DNA from: Gibbula magus
Taxonomy: Eukaryota; Mollusca; Gastropoda; Trochida; Trochidae
Assembly (NCBI GenBank): GCA_936450465.1
Contig: OW388291.1
Coordinates: 34,386,656-34,450,655 of the forward strand
Length of the DNA: 64,000 nt
Direction of reading: 5' to 3'
Positions 46,701 through 57,939 of the stretch are shown in pieces (the stretch's first letter is position 1; every line of letters begins with the position of its first letter). Both the position numbers and the translations under genes were made by a program. The notes beneath the pieces were generated by a model. That model was not told the DNA's origin. It was given only the letters and a program-made list of their open reading frames with translations, and did not search any database.

Positions 46701-47230
46701 AATCAAATTTGTTTGTCTTAAAAAAAATCTTTTTTTTATCAACCACTCTCATCTCACTATCACCTTTTTTCATTATTTAACCATTTCTTCTTGTCTCTAC
46801 TCTTCTCCACATGCATGTATATGAACTCATGTGCAAAATTAAGTTACATCATGTCTTCAGAAGCCAACCAAACTCAAGATTAAATTTGTTAACATTATCT
46901 GTTTCTGTTTCTGAAAAACACGCCTTTTGCATTAACAAATAAAAGGCGATAACATGTTTTATCCAAAGTGGATTACATTTCCACATTTCATATTTTTTAA
47001 AAAGTTTAATGCCAAACACTTTGGCTAAAACATTTCGAAAAAGCGTTTCAGCTCCCCATGTTTATTTGAACAGACATACAAATATAAGTAACATACTCTG
47101 ATGTATGAAATTGCGAGTGCTTCTTTACTAAACACGTGTCCATCAAAGCAATTCAAACTCGAATCTCTCCGGCAGCAGTATAGCAGTATTTCGTTTTAAC
47201 GTTTTTTTTTAAAATGCGGTGACGTCACAC

Positions 47231-47906
<676 letters not shown>

Positions 47907-48339
47907 TCCAGTTCCCATGCTGGTATTGCACTTCATACAATGTTATATCATGTCGGTATTCTGCGATTTTAAATCTCTTATATTTTGTGGATTTAGACTG
48001 ATTTCCTTAAAAATAACACTGGCCCAGTCCTCAGGCTCGGTTTAGGCACCGATTGTTCCATGAGCATGAAAAATGGCCCGGGGCTGCTCAGACATCCAAA
48101 CTTTTATCATCTACACTGTTCTAATGTAGGCCTATCATGTTATTCTAATCTTTAAGTTTCTTATTGTCCATACCAATCTCGGTGCAATGCACTATATGTT
48201 CTATGTTAGTGAATGTTAACTTTGCGACGTTGCTGTAGCATCTAAACTTTTCCCAAAATGCACATAGCTATTTGATTCTCTCCTAATTCTTATTTTCTGT
48301 TTAAAAACTACAATCTCCAAGCTTGGTGTAAGCGCACTC

Positions 48340-48520
48340 AGTGTTCTATATGTGAGAGAATCGCCAAAGGGTTGCTCACCCTGCTCGGAAGTTCAGCAAG
48401 GTTCCTGCGTCCACAGCCATCCGCGCCAGCAGCGACAAGCTGGTCGGAATACCGCGGACTTAGCGCGGGGACCAAACTTCTTCACACTCATGCCGTATCC
48501 AGCAGGTAGCTCTAGACTGG
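48340..48520 (-). other. CpG-rich patch with exon-like features
   Basis: GC and CpG are locally high (ccatccgcgccagcagcgac). On the minus strand a possible donor gagcagg|gtgagc lies at about 48376-48388, and a 34-codon frame starting MSVKKFGPRAKSAVF runs to a TGA just before it. No frame is open across the entire patch, so an exon is not established. A structured RNA or regulatory DNA are alternatives. Confidence 0.2.
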
Positions 48521-48674
48521 GATAAGTCTCTTAACTACTTATTTTGTGAAAATGTGTATATGCCACTAGTATTGAACACTAACAGGATAAGTTGTTAACT
48601 GTTTCATCTAAAGAGTAGCGAAATTTATACGTCTCCGTACTTGTAGATGTGCGGTCCTAGAGGTTGTGTATACC

Positions 48675-48899
48675 TGGGCTCCGTTCCATAACAGCGAGCG
48701 CTTATAATCGCTCATTGGTCGCTTAATGTAGCGCTCAAAGTAGCGCTCAATGTAGCGCATTCTCTCCTGAACGACACGGTGAGATTCCTCGAAGTTTGCT
48801 CGCCTTGCTACGTAGCGCGACATTGAGCAATCGCGTTCAAGAGAGGTTTAAAATGATCGCTCATTGAGCGATTAAACCCCTCTTGAACATGGACCTGGG
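48675..48899. mobile_element. AGCGCT-rich MITE family, copy 1
   Basis: About 225 bp, collinear with 54786-55014: ccgttccat(a/g)a(c/g)agcg, gagcgcttataatcgctcat, repeated tagcgctcaa words, ctcctgaacgacacggtg, cattgagcaatcgcgttcaa, and a 3' hairpin with arms gttcaagagaggtttaa and ttaaacccctcttgaac. Ends are weak inverted repeats (ccgttccat / ccaggtccatg). No coding potential. Confidence 0.8.
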
Positions 48900-48985
48900 G
48901 TGCGCCATTCTCTTCCCACAGAGGTTACTCCCTAAAATCTCCGATTGGGGTAACATCCGTGGGAAGAGAATGGGGGTGCGCACTC
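48897..48985. repeat. Foldback (hairpin) abutting the MITE
   Basis: Left arm ggtgcgccattctcttccca, then cagaggttactcc; right arm, reverse-complemented, gtgcgcacccccattctctt, then cccacggatgttacccc. Arms of roughly 35 bp pair with a few mismatches around a short centre (ctaaaatctccgat). Confidence 0.8.
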
Positions 48986-49390
48986 TACTGTGAGTTCAAA
49001 ATGTACAACATGCTGCTTCACAGGTTCTTGACTTTGGGGTAACCTTCCTAATAGAATAAATAAATAAATGGAATACAAATACAGTCTCCATCCAAGAGAA
49101 AATAATGTATTCGTCCTTGATGTAATCTTATTTACACGGTTTGTAAAACATACTTCAATTATACATGTATCGGGATCAAGTGTAGCTATTTCAGGATTTG
49201 GATTACCTAGCCTTATCTGTATTGGTTCTGGTACAAGTGTTCATACCTTAAGCCTCTTAACGAGTTTTGTTGAAATATTTATACTTTATTTATACACTTG
49301 CATCGTGATTGATTCAATGATATTTTAGTCTTGGTTACGCTGGCTTTAAATGTATTAATTTAGTTTACTGTACCTGTTCTTTCTTTGAGT

Positions 49391-49580
49391 CAGTCTGATT
49401 AAAATCGACGGTTTTCCGGGGAATAAAAAATGCACAATATTGCATCTACCGGGATATGAACTAATATCGTTCAGAGGTTTCCTTGTGGCGAGGAATCTGC
49501 AGAACCTGTTCGTATTCTGGTAGATGCATTATTTTGGAAATTTTATTCATCGGAAGAAGGTCGATTTTAATCAGATTGTA
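49391..49580. mobile_element. Foldback MITE with ~85-bp arms, possible 8-bp target duplication
   Basis: Left end cagtctgattaaaatcgacg, then gaataaaaaatgcacaatat, tgcatctaccgg; right end, reverse-complemented, caatctgattaaaatcgacc, then gaataaaatttccaaaataa, tgcatctaccag. Pairing continues into gatatgaac / aatacgaac. Flanks ctttgagt (49383-49390) and ccttgagc (49581-49588) agree at 6 of 8 bases. A CAGT-type end with an 8-bp duplication would suit hAT, but this is tentative. Confidence 0.7.
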
Positions 49581-49667
49581 CCTTGAGCCTAAGAATATTG
49601 TTAAAATACATGACATTTATAGAGAACAAGCGACAGTATTCCAGGCCTTTTAGAACATGTTCATATC

Positions 49668-49735
49668 GGGATTCAAACCTCGACTCCGGAGCCATCTATA
49701 GCCACCTAGCACTAACTGAGGCAAGCAACCCACGG
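49668..49735 (-). mobile_element. tRNA-like SINE head fragment
   Basis: On the plus strand gggattcaaacctcgactcc is an inverted B box, followed by tagccacctagcactaactg in the place of an inverted A box. No tRNA fold can be drawn with confidence. It probably belongs to a third tRNA-derived family. Confidence 0.4.
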
Positions 49736-49839
49736 CACAATGTTTCGTTTTCTTAATCAGGAAAGACAGAAAGACTAGCTCACCAATTAAATATAATTAA
49801 ACACAAACCAAAGTACGTTTTTAGTTAAGAAAGTCCATG

Positions 49840-50200
49840 GGGTCTTGATGGGCGAAGTTCAGACTGGGAGACAGTCTAGTGTGGCTTTTGAGGACAATAA
49901 CAACGGAATGCCGCCAGGAACGTGATTTTACAGCGCTGAGATTTTAAACGATTTAAACTCCGCGAGAGATGTCCCTTAATGATTCATCATCTGTTGCCGT
50001 GAGATTCTTCCTCATTTAAAAAGTGAAAAGATCAGTGTTTTTGAAAGGGGTTACGAAATTCTTACATCGGCGTACGGGGATGAGGAATGGCCCGATCCCT
50101 GTTTGCTTACAGTAACTGTCGGGGAAGATGCTATATAACGCGGTGCTGTTAATTCACACCTGGGTCGCGTACAGGACAAGATAGACTGATGAAACCTTGC
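49840..50200 (+). promoter_or_regulatory. Repeat-free CpG-bearing stretch with TATA-like word
   Basis: 49840-50160 holds several CpG-containing words and AT-rich homeobox-like words (acgatttaaactccgcgaga; cccttaatgattcatcatct). TATATAA at 50132-50138 lies about 30 bp upstream of gggtcgcgtacaggac. This could be a core promoter or enhancer; no start codon or exon is evident downstream. Confidence 0.2.
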
Positions 50201-50204
50201 GTTT

Positions 50205-51540
50205 GGAAGGGTAGTCTAAGATTATTTCATCCTTTTAAATTGTGCCCTGGAAAGATAATATAATAAACCATCGACAAGCTAATATAAACCGACCTATCAC
50301 AGACGAATATATAGCTTTTCTATAAAGCTAAGAGAATCGTTTCTCTTCGTATGATCTATATATAGTAACAGTACAAACCAACCTTCTCATGTCGCCGGTT
50401 AATAACAGTATATTTTCAGGGCAATATTTGTAAGGTATAAAACCTAAGGCACAGTGGTTTCCGTATTATAAACTTAAAGTTAGGAAATGGTTGCACATTG
50501 AAACAGAGGATGTAGATTTACCATATAAGATAGCATATGCGTCGTTCTGATAATTGGCATGCTTCGGGAATTCATTCAACACCAAAGCAAGGCTATCATA
50601 TTTTAGCAAGTCTAGATATAACCTTCGTAATCTTAGATTCATAGATCCCGACTGATTCAGAGGTCCGAAACATTAATTTTGAAAGTATTAAAAGCAAACA
50701 TCAACGATCCCTTTTTGAATAAGGGTCGTTAATCCATACGACATCAACTTCTCATATAAAAGTAACAACATAATCTCCGACATACAATAGTTGAAGTTTC
50801 TTCCATTGTTCAATCAGTATTCAATATCATCCACACACAACAGGCACCTGCTAAAGATGGTCGGAGATAACAGTTCCATATGGCTTTACCACTCTTTTAT
50901 TGCAAAATTCATGAAGCATAAGTCCTTCTTTCACCACAGAACAGAACCAAATAAATTATAAAGGTTGTAAAGAACGACGTCACATACTTGGACTTCAAGA
51001 GATATGATATTTATCTAATTTAACAATGTACTTCAAGTGAAGTAGCCATTGTTACTGCAATGCTTCAGTACTGGATCTCACTGCAGCTAATCCCGTACAG
51101 ATGGTGGTCGAGACCCTTTGTTTCTCTAATATCAATTTCCCGGCAGCCAATTACTGTGGATTCATTAACATGATACGCTTTTAGTCCTGCTTCCAATAAT
51201 GTAGCCTTTCCCACCGTCTTTATTAGTTCTCCGTAACCCCTCTCTAAACTGTACCATGATACTTACCTGAACCAAAATCAATATCCCAAATGTGGTATGA
51301 AATATGAAAATATATTTCTTTTGTATTTAAATCAGAACTGTTATCATTGTCTTACGCATGTAATTTCATATACAGTATATATGACATTAAGCAAAACACA
51401 ACAACGTTCTAATGCGAACCCTACACTGTATTGATGGCCAAACTCTATGAAGTCATGGTAAAACTACAACATTGTTCAGAGTCCTTTTCTCCCATTAAAA
51501 GAACATTCGAAACTCTTATTTCTGAAAAAAGTAAAACCTT
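50205..51540. other. Non-genic stretch
   Basis: AT-rich, no supported gene or repeat. Confidence 0.3.
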
Positions 51541-51559
51541 AAATTACTTGAAAGACTAG

Positions 51560-52110
51560 TGACAGTCTAGCGTTCGTCCCCAGACAGCCCCTCTCCCTTC
51601 TCTCCACCCAGAGGATCAACAAGTAAATCTCTCACCCTCGGGCCACGGCGCTCACTAATTCATTGCCACAATGGACATCTCTTTCGAATGAAACCACATC
51701 GATTTTCACTCTCAAATTGATGGCGGTCGGCCTCTCTATAAATTACGCCATCCAGTGCGCGTGGCGAGTCACGTGCAGCCGCTGTTGCTTTGGAAACAAT
51801 ACTGGCCTCCATTGTACTGGCATGCCGTGATCTGCGACAGTAGAAATTCAACACCCTTTTGAAAGGTCCCGGTGTATTTAACTCGTAATTAAAGAGTTAA
51901 CAGTGGACGGCACTCCTCGTATCAAGATCTCGTCGAAGCGTGGTATACCACGTGGCCTTGACCTCTGATTCAGACGGCCGCCATTGTTTCTGCGAGCAAG
52001 ACCCAGTTTTTGGTTCTCTACAGCGCAGTCGGGTTGCCTGTTGTTCAGGATTCCAACTGTTCGTTCAGGCATCCAACAAAGGCGTTAACGTGTTCACAAA
52101 GAGTTGCATG
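51560..52110. promoter_or_regulatory. CpG-rich, repeat-free putative regulatory region
   Basis: Composition differs sharply from flanks. It contains two CACGTG E-boxes (51770-51775; 51949-51954), SOX-like acaatgg/ccattgt words (about 51667, 51811, 51980), a gccgccattg YY1-like word (about 51977) and TATAAA at 51737-51742. Short open frames exist on both strands but none has splice support. It reads most like a promoter or enhancer; transcription direction is undecided. Confidence 0.35.
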
Positions 52111-52514
52111 ACATCCAAAATACCTCGAAATCACTCTCTTCTTGAATTGCAAGAAAAATCCCAAACATGCTGATGTCAGACAAGTAATGTAAAACCACGG
52201 ACGTAAAGTCCGTGATAAAAACATACTTTTCTTTGGGTGTCGTTTCATGACAGCAGTAGATACCAGTCTATCATGGTGGAGTTTTATATTCAACTTATGT
52301 TATATTCTAATTGATGACAAAAGCTAAACGGTTTATGATAGTCTTTGGTCCTAAAGTTGAAGGTGTTCACAATGAACACTCAAGTTTTGATAAAGCCGTG
52401 AATACCTGATATGATTATTATTCGTAAATTTACTTCTTATTTTGAATTTTTTTTCTTCAAATCAATGATTTAATTCGTAAACACCATTTCTCAACACAAA
52501 GAAATCGCAAATTC

Positions 52515-52595
52515 TTTCGACGAAATGTGAGATCGAACCTGCAACCCTATGATTTCTGGTTAAGCGATCTGACCACTACACCATTGCTCGGATTA
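52515..52595 (-). mobile_element. tRNA-like SINE head or tRNA pseudogene
   Basis: Minus strand: atggtgtagtggtcagatcg (A box), then taaccagaaatcat and gggttgcaggttcgatctca (B box). The order and spacing fit a tRNA promoter, but the T and D stems do not pair properly, so it is not a functional tRNA gene. No sister copy is found in this window. Confidence 0.5.
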
Positions 52596-52979
52596 AATTG
52601 TTCACTAGTTTGTTTGTTATGTTTGTTTGTTATACATTTTGGTAATCAACTGGAGTGCACAATTTTAAAAATGAAATGAAAGTGTTTTGTATTGTGTGTA
52701 AAACGGCGATATTGACAATGGCCATGGAGTCAATTGTATTGGTTTGTACATTTCAGCGTGTTGCACGTGCATCACGACTCTCCCATCCAGGCCTGTGAAA
52801 CTGATTGATAAAGACACCTTTTTTCTGACAAGGACAACTATCTTTTAAACCAGAATATGCTTAACATAAGATCCCTGAAAATTACACTAAAAGTGTTTTG
52901 AGTCTGTGTGTACGTAGTTTGGTATAGTGTTGAACCAGTGTGTAATAGAAATGCCATGCATACAGACAAAAAGTTGTTA

Positions 52980-53084
<105 letters not shown>

Positions 53085-53099
53085 GCATACATACATACA

Positions 53100-54229
53100 C
53101 ATAAATAAAGTTGTTTTATACTTGTACACCAAATCTTAAATACCTCTCATGACTCTCAACTAAATGAATACATTGAAAATACTCAATATAAGTCAAAACA
53201 CACAATTCAATGTTAAGGCCCTAATTAACGCACAAATGACACAAATAATGATGCTGGTTCCAGATGATAAAGAAGCAGATATGATCTATGGCAGACAGTA
53301 GAGCGAGGATCAATGGTAGGTGTGTCTGATAACCACTCCCAGTTCACGTTAAATGGACTGCTTACCTGGGTAAGTAAAGGTGGATCAGTAACCTTGGAAC
53401 ATCTACTTCATTTGTTTATGTCGACAGTTACAAGGACAGCAAATATAACGACTTTGATTTTACGAAATTGAGAAACAGAAAAATAATGCAACGTCAACAA
53501 CTTTTCATGGAATATATTCTTATCTAGTTTAAGCTTGTGAATAGTTTCTGATTTTTTAATTACCAAATTATATTATATGTTTTGCGTATGCCCAGTCATG
53601 TAAGTTTGATGCCCCCCCCCTTTTTTCAATGGGTTTGTCTGTATGCTTATGCTCCATGTAATGAATAGAACAAATTCAAGTGTCACAGCTTCCCCTCCCA
53701 ATAACAGTCTCTGAAATCTCTCCAACTAATATTTTCTAATTAAACTGTTGTTGAAAATAACATAAATAATAGCGTTGGATATCTCTTCATTTGAGTGTTT
53801 TTCTACTTGTCTACTTGAATGTGATATAACGGAATTTGCTTAAAAGGTCTATACGAGAAACGACGTGGATATGATTCATTTATGTGCATAAAGAAGACAA
53901 TGAACCTTCAAATCCATACCAAACCAATTCGCGTGATAAACTCAGATCTCCTCTTCCAATGAGGTAGCATTTTCCGGTTAGCGTGTACATATCTTGCTCT
54001 GTCCCATTTGTTACTCGCCTAGAAGTACTGAAGTAAAAGGTATTTTATAGACGTCATTAAGTAGCTTTGTCCAGATGAACACCTTTTACTTGAACCCTGC
54101 GTTCTTGTGAACACAATTGGTTAACGACTCAGAAAACAATACCTAAGCCAAGCATGCACATTAAGATACCATGTACTAAAACCATGTTCCTACGGACATT
54201 AGTAAACCATCATTTACCATGTATTTAAT
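53100..54229. other. Non-genic stretch
   Basis: No supported gene. tgcttacctgggtaagtaaa at about 53359-53378 is palindromic and can mimic a splice donor on either strand. Confidence 0.3.
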
Positions 54230-54715
54230 CACTGTTCATTTTCCAGTGGACTTTACTGAATTCACTTTCATATAGACTTTATTGAGAAAACACGCTTTCA
54301 TAAAGACACAATTTTCTTCATCCATTTTCATATAGTCAAATATTTACTTCATATAGACGTCATCTACTGACTTCATTTATTTTCAAATTGAAAACAATTT
54401 ACCACACCCATATAGACAAACATTACTTACTACATGTACAATATTTTACTACATTCAGGTTCATATATCAAAAATATACGACGTCTTTATTTGCTATTGA
54501 CATAACTTCCTACACCCACTTTCATACAGACATACTATATTCATTTTCAAACATAGAAACCACTTATGGTATATACACATACATCCCTTTCATATAGATA
54601 CCACTTACTACATACATTTTTATAAAGATAGAATTTACTAAATTAATTTCTTATTGGCAGTTGTATTTTACTAACTCTTTTTTTCAAATTGACATAATTT
54701 AGTAACTGACTGGAG
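54230..54715. repeat. Highly degenerate tandem array, motif ttcatatagac
   Basis: Variants of ttcatatagac followed by a short variable segment and ttactacattcattt recur about ten times (for example 54270, 54297, 54327, 54350, 54408, 54462, 54521, 54589), spaced about 25-60 bp. The unit is strongly eroded. A 69-codon open frame in this region is a by-product. Confidence 0.55.
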
Positions 54716-54785
54716 ACATGGACACACTGTGGAGGCCTGTAAGGGGTATAAGGAGGTTAGAGTGAGGATACTAACTAGTCTAGCA

Positions 54786-55014
54786 GGGATCCGTTCCATG
54801 AGAGCGAGCGCTTATAATCGCTCATTGATTGCTCAATGTAGCGCTCAAGTAGCGCTCAGGTATAGCGCTCATTCTCTCTTGAACGATACGGTGCAAAACC
54901 TCAAAGTTCGCTCGCTTTGCTACATAGCGCTACATTGAGCAATCGCGTTCAAGAGAGGTTTAAAAGTAATCGCTAATTGAGCTATTACTTTGAAACCTCT
55001 CTTGAACATACGGA
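54786..55014. mobile_element. AGCGCT-rich MITE family, copy 2
   Basis: Collinear with 48675-48899 at about 80% identity. The 3' hairpin is longer here: gttcaagagaggtttaaaag, then taat pairs with attactttgaaacctctctt, then gaac. The difference between copies is concentrated in the loop side of that hairpin, while pairing is kept. Confidence 0.8.
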
Positions 55015-55203
55015 ATACGGAATCTCTTTATTATGGAAGTATACTAACGTACACATATGTTCATTGAAAACTAATAAGAAAGAAATCTTAAAATCTTATG
55101 ATTTTTTTGTTTTGAATTACAATAACAAGCAGCCCAACCAATCCTTGATTTCAGGCTTGAGTTAGTATAGATGTGTCAAGCTTTGTTGACTTGAAAAACT
55201 TCC

Positions 55204-55209
55204 TTTAAT
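55204..55209 (-). terminator. Possible polyadenylation signal ATTAAA
   Basis: ATTAAA on the minus strand lies about 30 nt after the stop codon of the terminal-exon candidate at 55238-55441, an appropriate distance for a common variant of the polyadenylation hexamer. Confidence 0.3.
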
Positions 55210-55237
55210 ATTTTTGCACAAGAGTGTGGATGACAGG

Positions 55238-55441
55238 CTATCGTGGAAGATGCCATACCAGCGGTTCCCTCTGTACTAACTGAGATGTACATGTAGACAA
55301 CTGCAAGGAGACGTGTTGCGGCCGACCTTCTTCTATCGATCTGCTGAGTTCAATAGCCTCCCCTGTCTCCTCGCGGTTGTCAGTCGCTCCCAGGAACACA
55401 TATTTTAGTCTTCGATATGTCACTGGGAAAATAGTTGTCTG
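55238..55441 (-). CDS. Candidate terminal coding exon of an unidentified minus-strand gene
   Basis: On the minus strand a pyrimidine-rich tract (gatgctttcaccttttcag) precedes CAGACAAC, a tandem NAGNAG acceptor (exon start 55441 or 55438). From there one frame is open for 67 codons to TAG at 55240-55238. The predicted peptide is protein-like: FPVTYRRLKYVFLGATDNRE, then ETGEAIELSRSIEEGRP and a Cys/Ser-bearing end LVQREPLVWHLPR. I do not recognise the family. Higher GC than the flanks, the acceptor and a downstream ATTAAA support a true last exon. Upstream exons are uncertain; see 58357 and 59167. Confidence 0.45.
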   Translation of the reverse strand, partial: QTTIFPVTYRRLKYVFLGATDNREETGEAIELSRSIEEGRPQHVSLQLSTCTSQLVQREPLVWHLPR

Positions 55442-55787
55442 CTGAAAAGGTGAAAGCATCACATTTATTTTAGATCTTATTTCGGAAAAGCTGTTTTTAA
55501 CGCGATACAAAGAATTGAATGGGTAATAAAGAAATTGTGACACTGGAAAGTGTGGTATATGAAAATTATGAAGCTCGTGAAAATTTTAGTATAACCCTCG
55601 CTCTCGCTCGGGCAATACAAAAATTCACAGCCTCTTGGTAAAAAATCAGTATTGAGTGAAATTATTCAAACTATCACTTATGGTATATATAGGCATGCAT
55701 TAAAGCCAAAATAACACATTATAAAACCCACTGGACGTCATTTTTATTGCGTGAAAGTATAGTGATGAAGTGATCAAGGATCTTTAG

Positions 55788-56072
55788 AATACGACAAAGA
55801 CACAAACTTATCCAAATATAACTGAGGCATTCCGGGTATTTGGTTCCAAATGTATAGTCCCTATTGCCTGGGTTGACGTACCACGACCCTCCCAACCGTA
55901 TCTGCGTGATACCCTGCCATCAGTGATCAACTTTATGAGTCACCGGATTAGTGGGGAGACGGTCCCTGTCACTCGCCGTGGTATACGAGGCGTTCCCCTG
56001 ACTAGCGCTCCATTCCTTCATGCTTTATATTCAGGGACTGTCTCAAAACAAATTCTTAAAAACGAAAAATAA
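55788..56072 (+). CDS. 94-codon open segment without early ATG
   Basis: One plus-strand frame is open from 55788 to TAA at 56070-56072. It spans a CpG-rich core (55850-56030) and would read PIAWVDVPRPSQPYLRDTLP, then INFMSHRISGETVPVTRRGI and LTSAPFLHALYSGTV. The first Met is near codon 49, so if real it is an exon or a decayed gene rather than a complete one. No good splice acceptor is visible upstream. On the minus strand a 33-codon frame also exists. Coding status and strand are open questions. Confidence 0.25.
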   Translation, partial: NTTKTQTYPNITEAFRVFGSKCIVPIAWVDVPRPSQPYLRDTLPSVINFMSHRISGETVPVTRRGIRGVPLTSAPFLHALYSGTVSKQILKNEK

Positions 56073-56416
56073 TATGTTGAAGAGTATGAGCACATAAGTC
56101 ATCTATGCGATTATCGCTCATTAATCAAAGAATTAATTATGTGTTACAGTAAGGTGACATAATTCCTTTAAAATTATCAATTAAAGTTAAATTCTTGTAT
56201 ATTGACATTCTTTGTAAATAAAATATGCATATTTAATATTTCAAAATAAGTTCATTATATTATTTTCGAGTAAGCAATATCTCATTCAATCATTTGAATT
56301 TCAGCGGCAATTTTCCTACAATACAAGAGGGATACATTTAATCTTCTTTACACACTATAATTAGAGTCGACAGGTCGTCTCCCTGAGATACAGATTTAAT
56401 ATAAACTAAAGATCAG

Positions 56417-56545
56417 TTAAAGGAAGGGTTCTATCTGGGTATCTGCAATTTTGTTTTCTCTTATATTCATAACATATATCATGAACATGAATGTTCGATC
56501 AAATTCCATTTCTTAAAAAAATACCCAATATAACCCTTCCTTTAA
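56417..56545. mobile_element. Small TTAA-flanked MITE, second type
   Basis: TTAA at 56417-56420 and 56542-56545 frames inverted ends AGGAAGGGTTCTATCTGGGT and (reverse-complemented) AGGAAGGGTTATATTGGGTA, about 24 bp with two mismatches. Total length is 129 bp. TTAA target duplication is the mark of piggyBac-type transposases (established knowledge). The terminus AGG resembles that of the larger TTAA family at 60464, but the rest differs. Confidence 0.75.
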
Positions 56546-56681
56546 CATGATTTATGGATGTCGATAAAAACAGAAACTAAATCAATAAAAAATGTCCCCA
56601 AAAAACCCATAAGCACAATTTTGTTGGGAAGGTTGGTTAGACAGTTTACGTCAGTTTTTACCCAAAGCCTTTCTCTGACAG

Positions 56682-56857
56682 GTGTTCAATTATAAGGAAC
56701 AAAACTTCTTATACAACCCCGCGCGTGCAGCACTATGAAGACAGATGACCTGAAACTAAAGATGGGCAACACCTGGGCAGGTGAAACGAACGCTGTCGGG
56801 AGGGAGGGGCAGGGGGAGCAGGAGGCCGGGTCCTTGAGGGAACTTCAGAGTGTGATG
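56682..56857 (+). CDS. Candidate exon with start codon, unidentified gene
   Basis: A good acceptor (cctttctctgacag, AG at 56680-56681) is followed by a short 5' leader, an in-frame TAA, then ATG at 56735 and 41 codons up to a strong donor ATG|GTAAGA at 56857/56858. The peptide starts MKTDDLKLKMGNTWAGETNA and continues with a Gly/Glu-rich stretch (VGREGQGEQEAGSLRELQ). GC is locally high. The pattern is what a first coding exon downstream of a non-coding 5' exon looks like. The family is not recognised, and a following exon is not located. The frame also reads through the donor for 20 further codons, so an unspliced 61-codon ORF is the alternative. Confidence 0.4.
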
Positions 56858-57349
56858 GTAAGAACGATAATCTTTCACACTTACAGGGTTGCAGTTGTTC
56901 GGTGCAAGGCTTTTGACTGAGTTGAACACATTAAGTGTACCACCAACATGGATTGACATGCGTTTACCTGTCATTGTTTTTTCTTTAAGGTGGATCAGTT
57001 CATAGAAGGGTGAATCTCAGAATTGCAAGTAAATAAATATCATTTTGGGGTAAAAGGAAATGTAGTATCTCTTGCATATTTGAGTCATCAGACATTCTGA
57101 TCCTCGCCATAACCCGGGGTTCATGTTCTCAGTTACACATAGATTGCAAACCCTTGACCCTGTAGGGCGGTGATTACAGTGGGATGCCATCAATTGGTCA
57201 CCAAAATGGTCGCCTAGGATTCTATAAACTTTGTTACACACATCTGGTAACATGACTAAATCTTTTTTTTTATCAATTCATCAAAATAACCTATACAACA
57301 ACGGAATTTGTAAAAGTAATGAATTCTAAATGCAAGAGAAAAATAAGGC

Positions 57350-57930
57350 CATTTGCTCTTCAGCTCATCAGGCTTTGGTTGTCAGGGGGCTTTCAAATCT
57401 GACCAAGTAAATTTAGACGAAAATTTACTTTTATGGCGAGACCCTTGAAGTACCAAGTCAACAATTAATCCTCTCCATCGGCGGAGGAGCCTGAAGTATG
57501 ATTTCAGCTTTCGAGGGGTTTTTGTTTCGGAAAAGAAGACGAAAATAGTTTTTTAGGCCGCGGCCTCAGAGGCCCTTATTTGGGGCCAAAGAGTTGCGCA
57601 ATCTACAATTTATAATCCTCATTGTCTGTGAAATCTGTAGTCACCATTTCAAACTTCTAGGGCGTTCCGTCTTTGAGAAGAAGATGAAACTAACGTTTTA
57701 GATCATGGCCTGTGAGACCCCTTATCTGGGACACAGGGTCACCAAATCTTCAATTTATGATCCCCATTGGCCAATGGCCAAGAGCAAATGATTCTCGAGA
57801 AGTAGTCACAGTAGAAAAAGCAAAGCTGTTTACGGACAGGCGGTTTGACTGACGGACGCCGGACGCCATGCCATATGCCTTTAACCTATCGGGCCTTTCA
57901 GAAATCATGAGCTGAACGTGTATTTTGACT
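57350..57930. repeat. Decayed dispersed repeat with gacggacgccggacg motif
   Basis: Contains ctcatcaggctttggttgtc, two rounds of a block with ccttatttggggcc / ccttatctgggacacagggt and caatttataatcctcattg / caatttatgatccccattgg, gagaagaagatgaaac, and near the right end ggtttgactgacggacgccg, then gacgccatgcc and cgggcctttcagaaatcatg. This layout matches a large dispersed repeat I know from bivalves and other molluscs. A shorter relative lies at 33701-33965. Confidence 0.6.
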
Positions 57931-57939
57931 TTAGAGACA

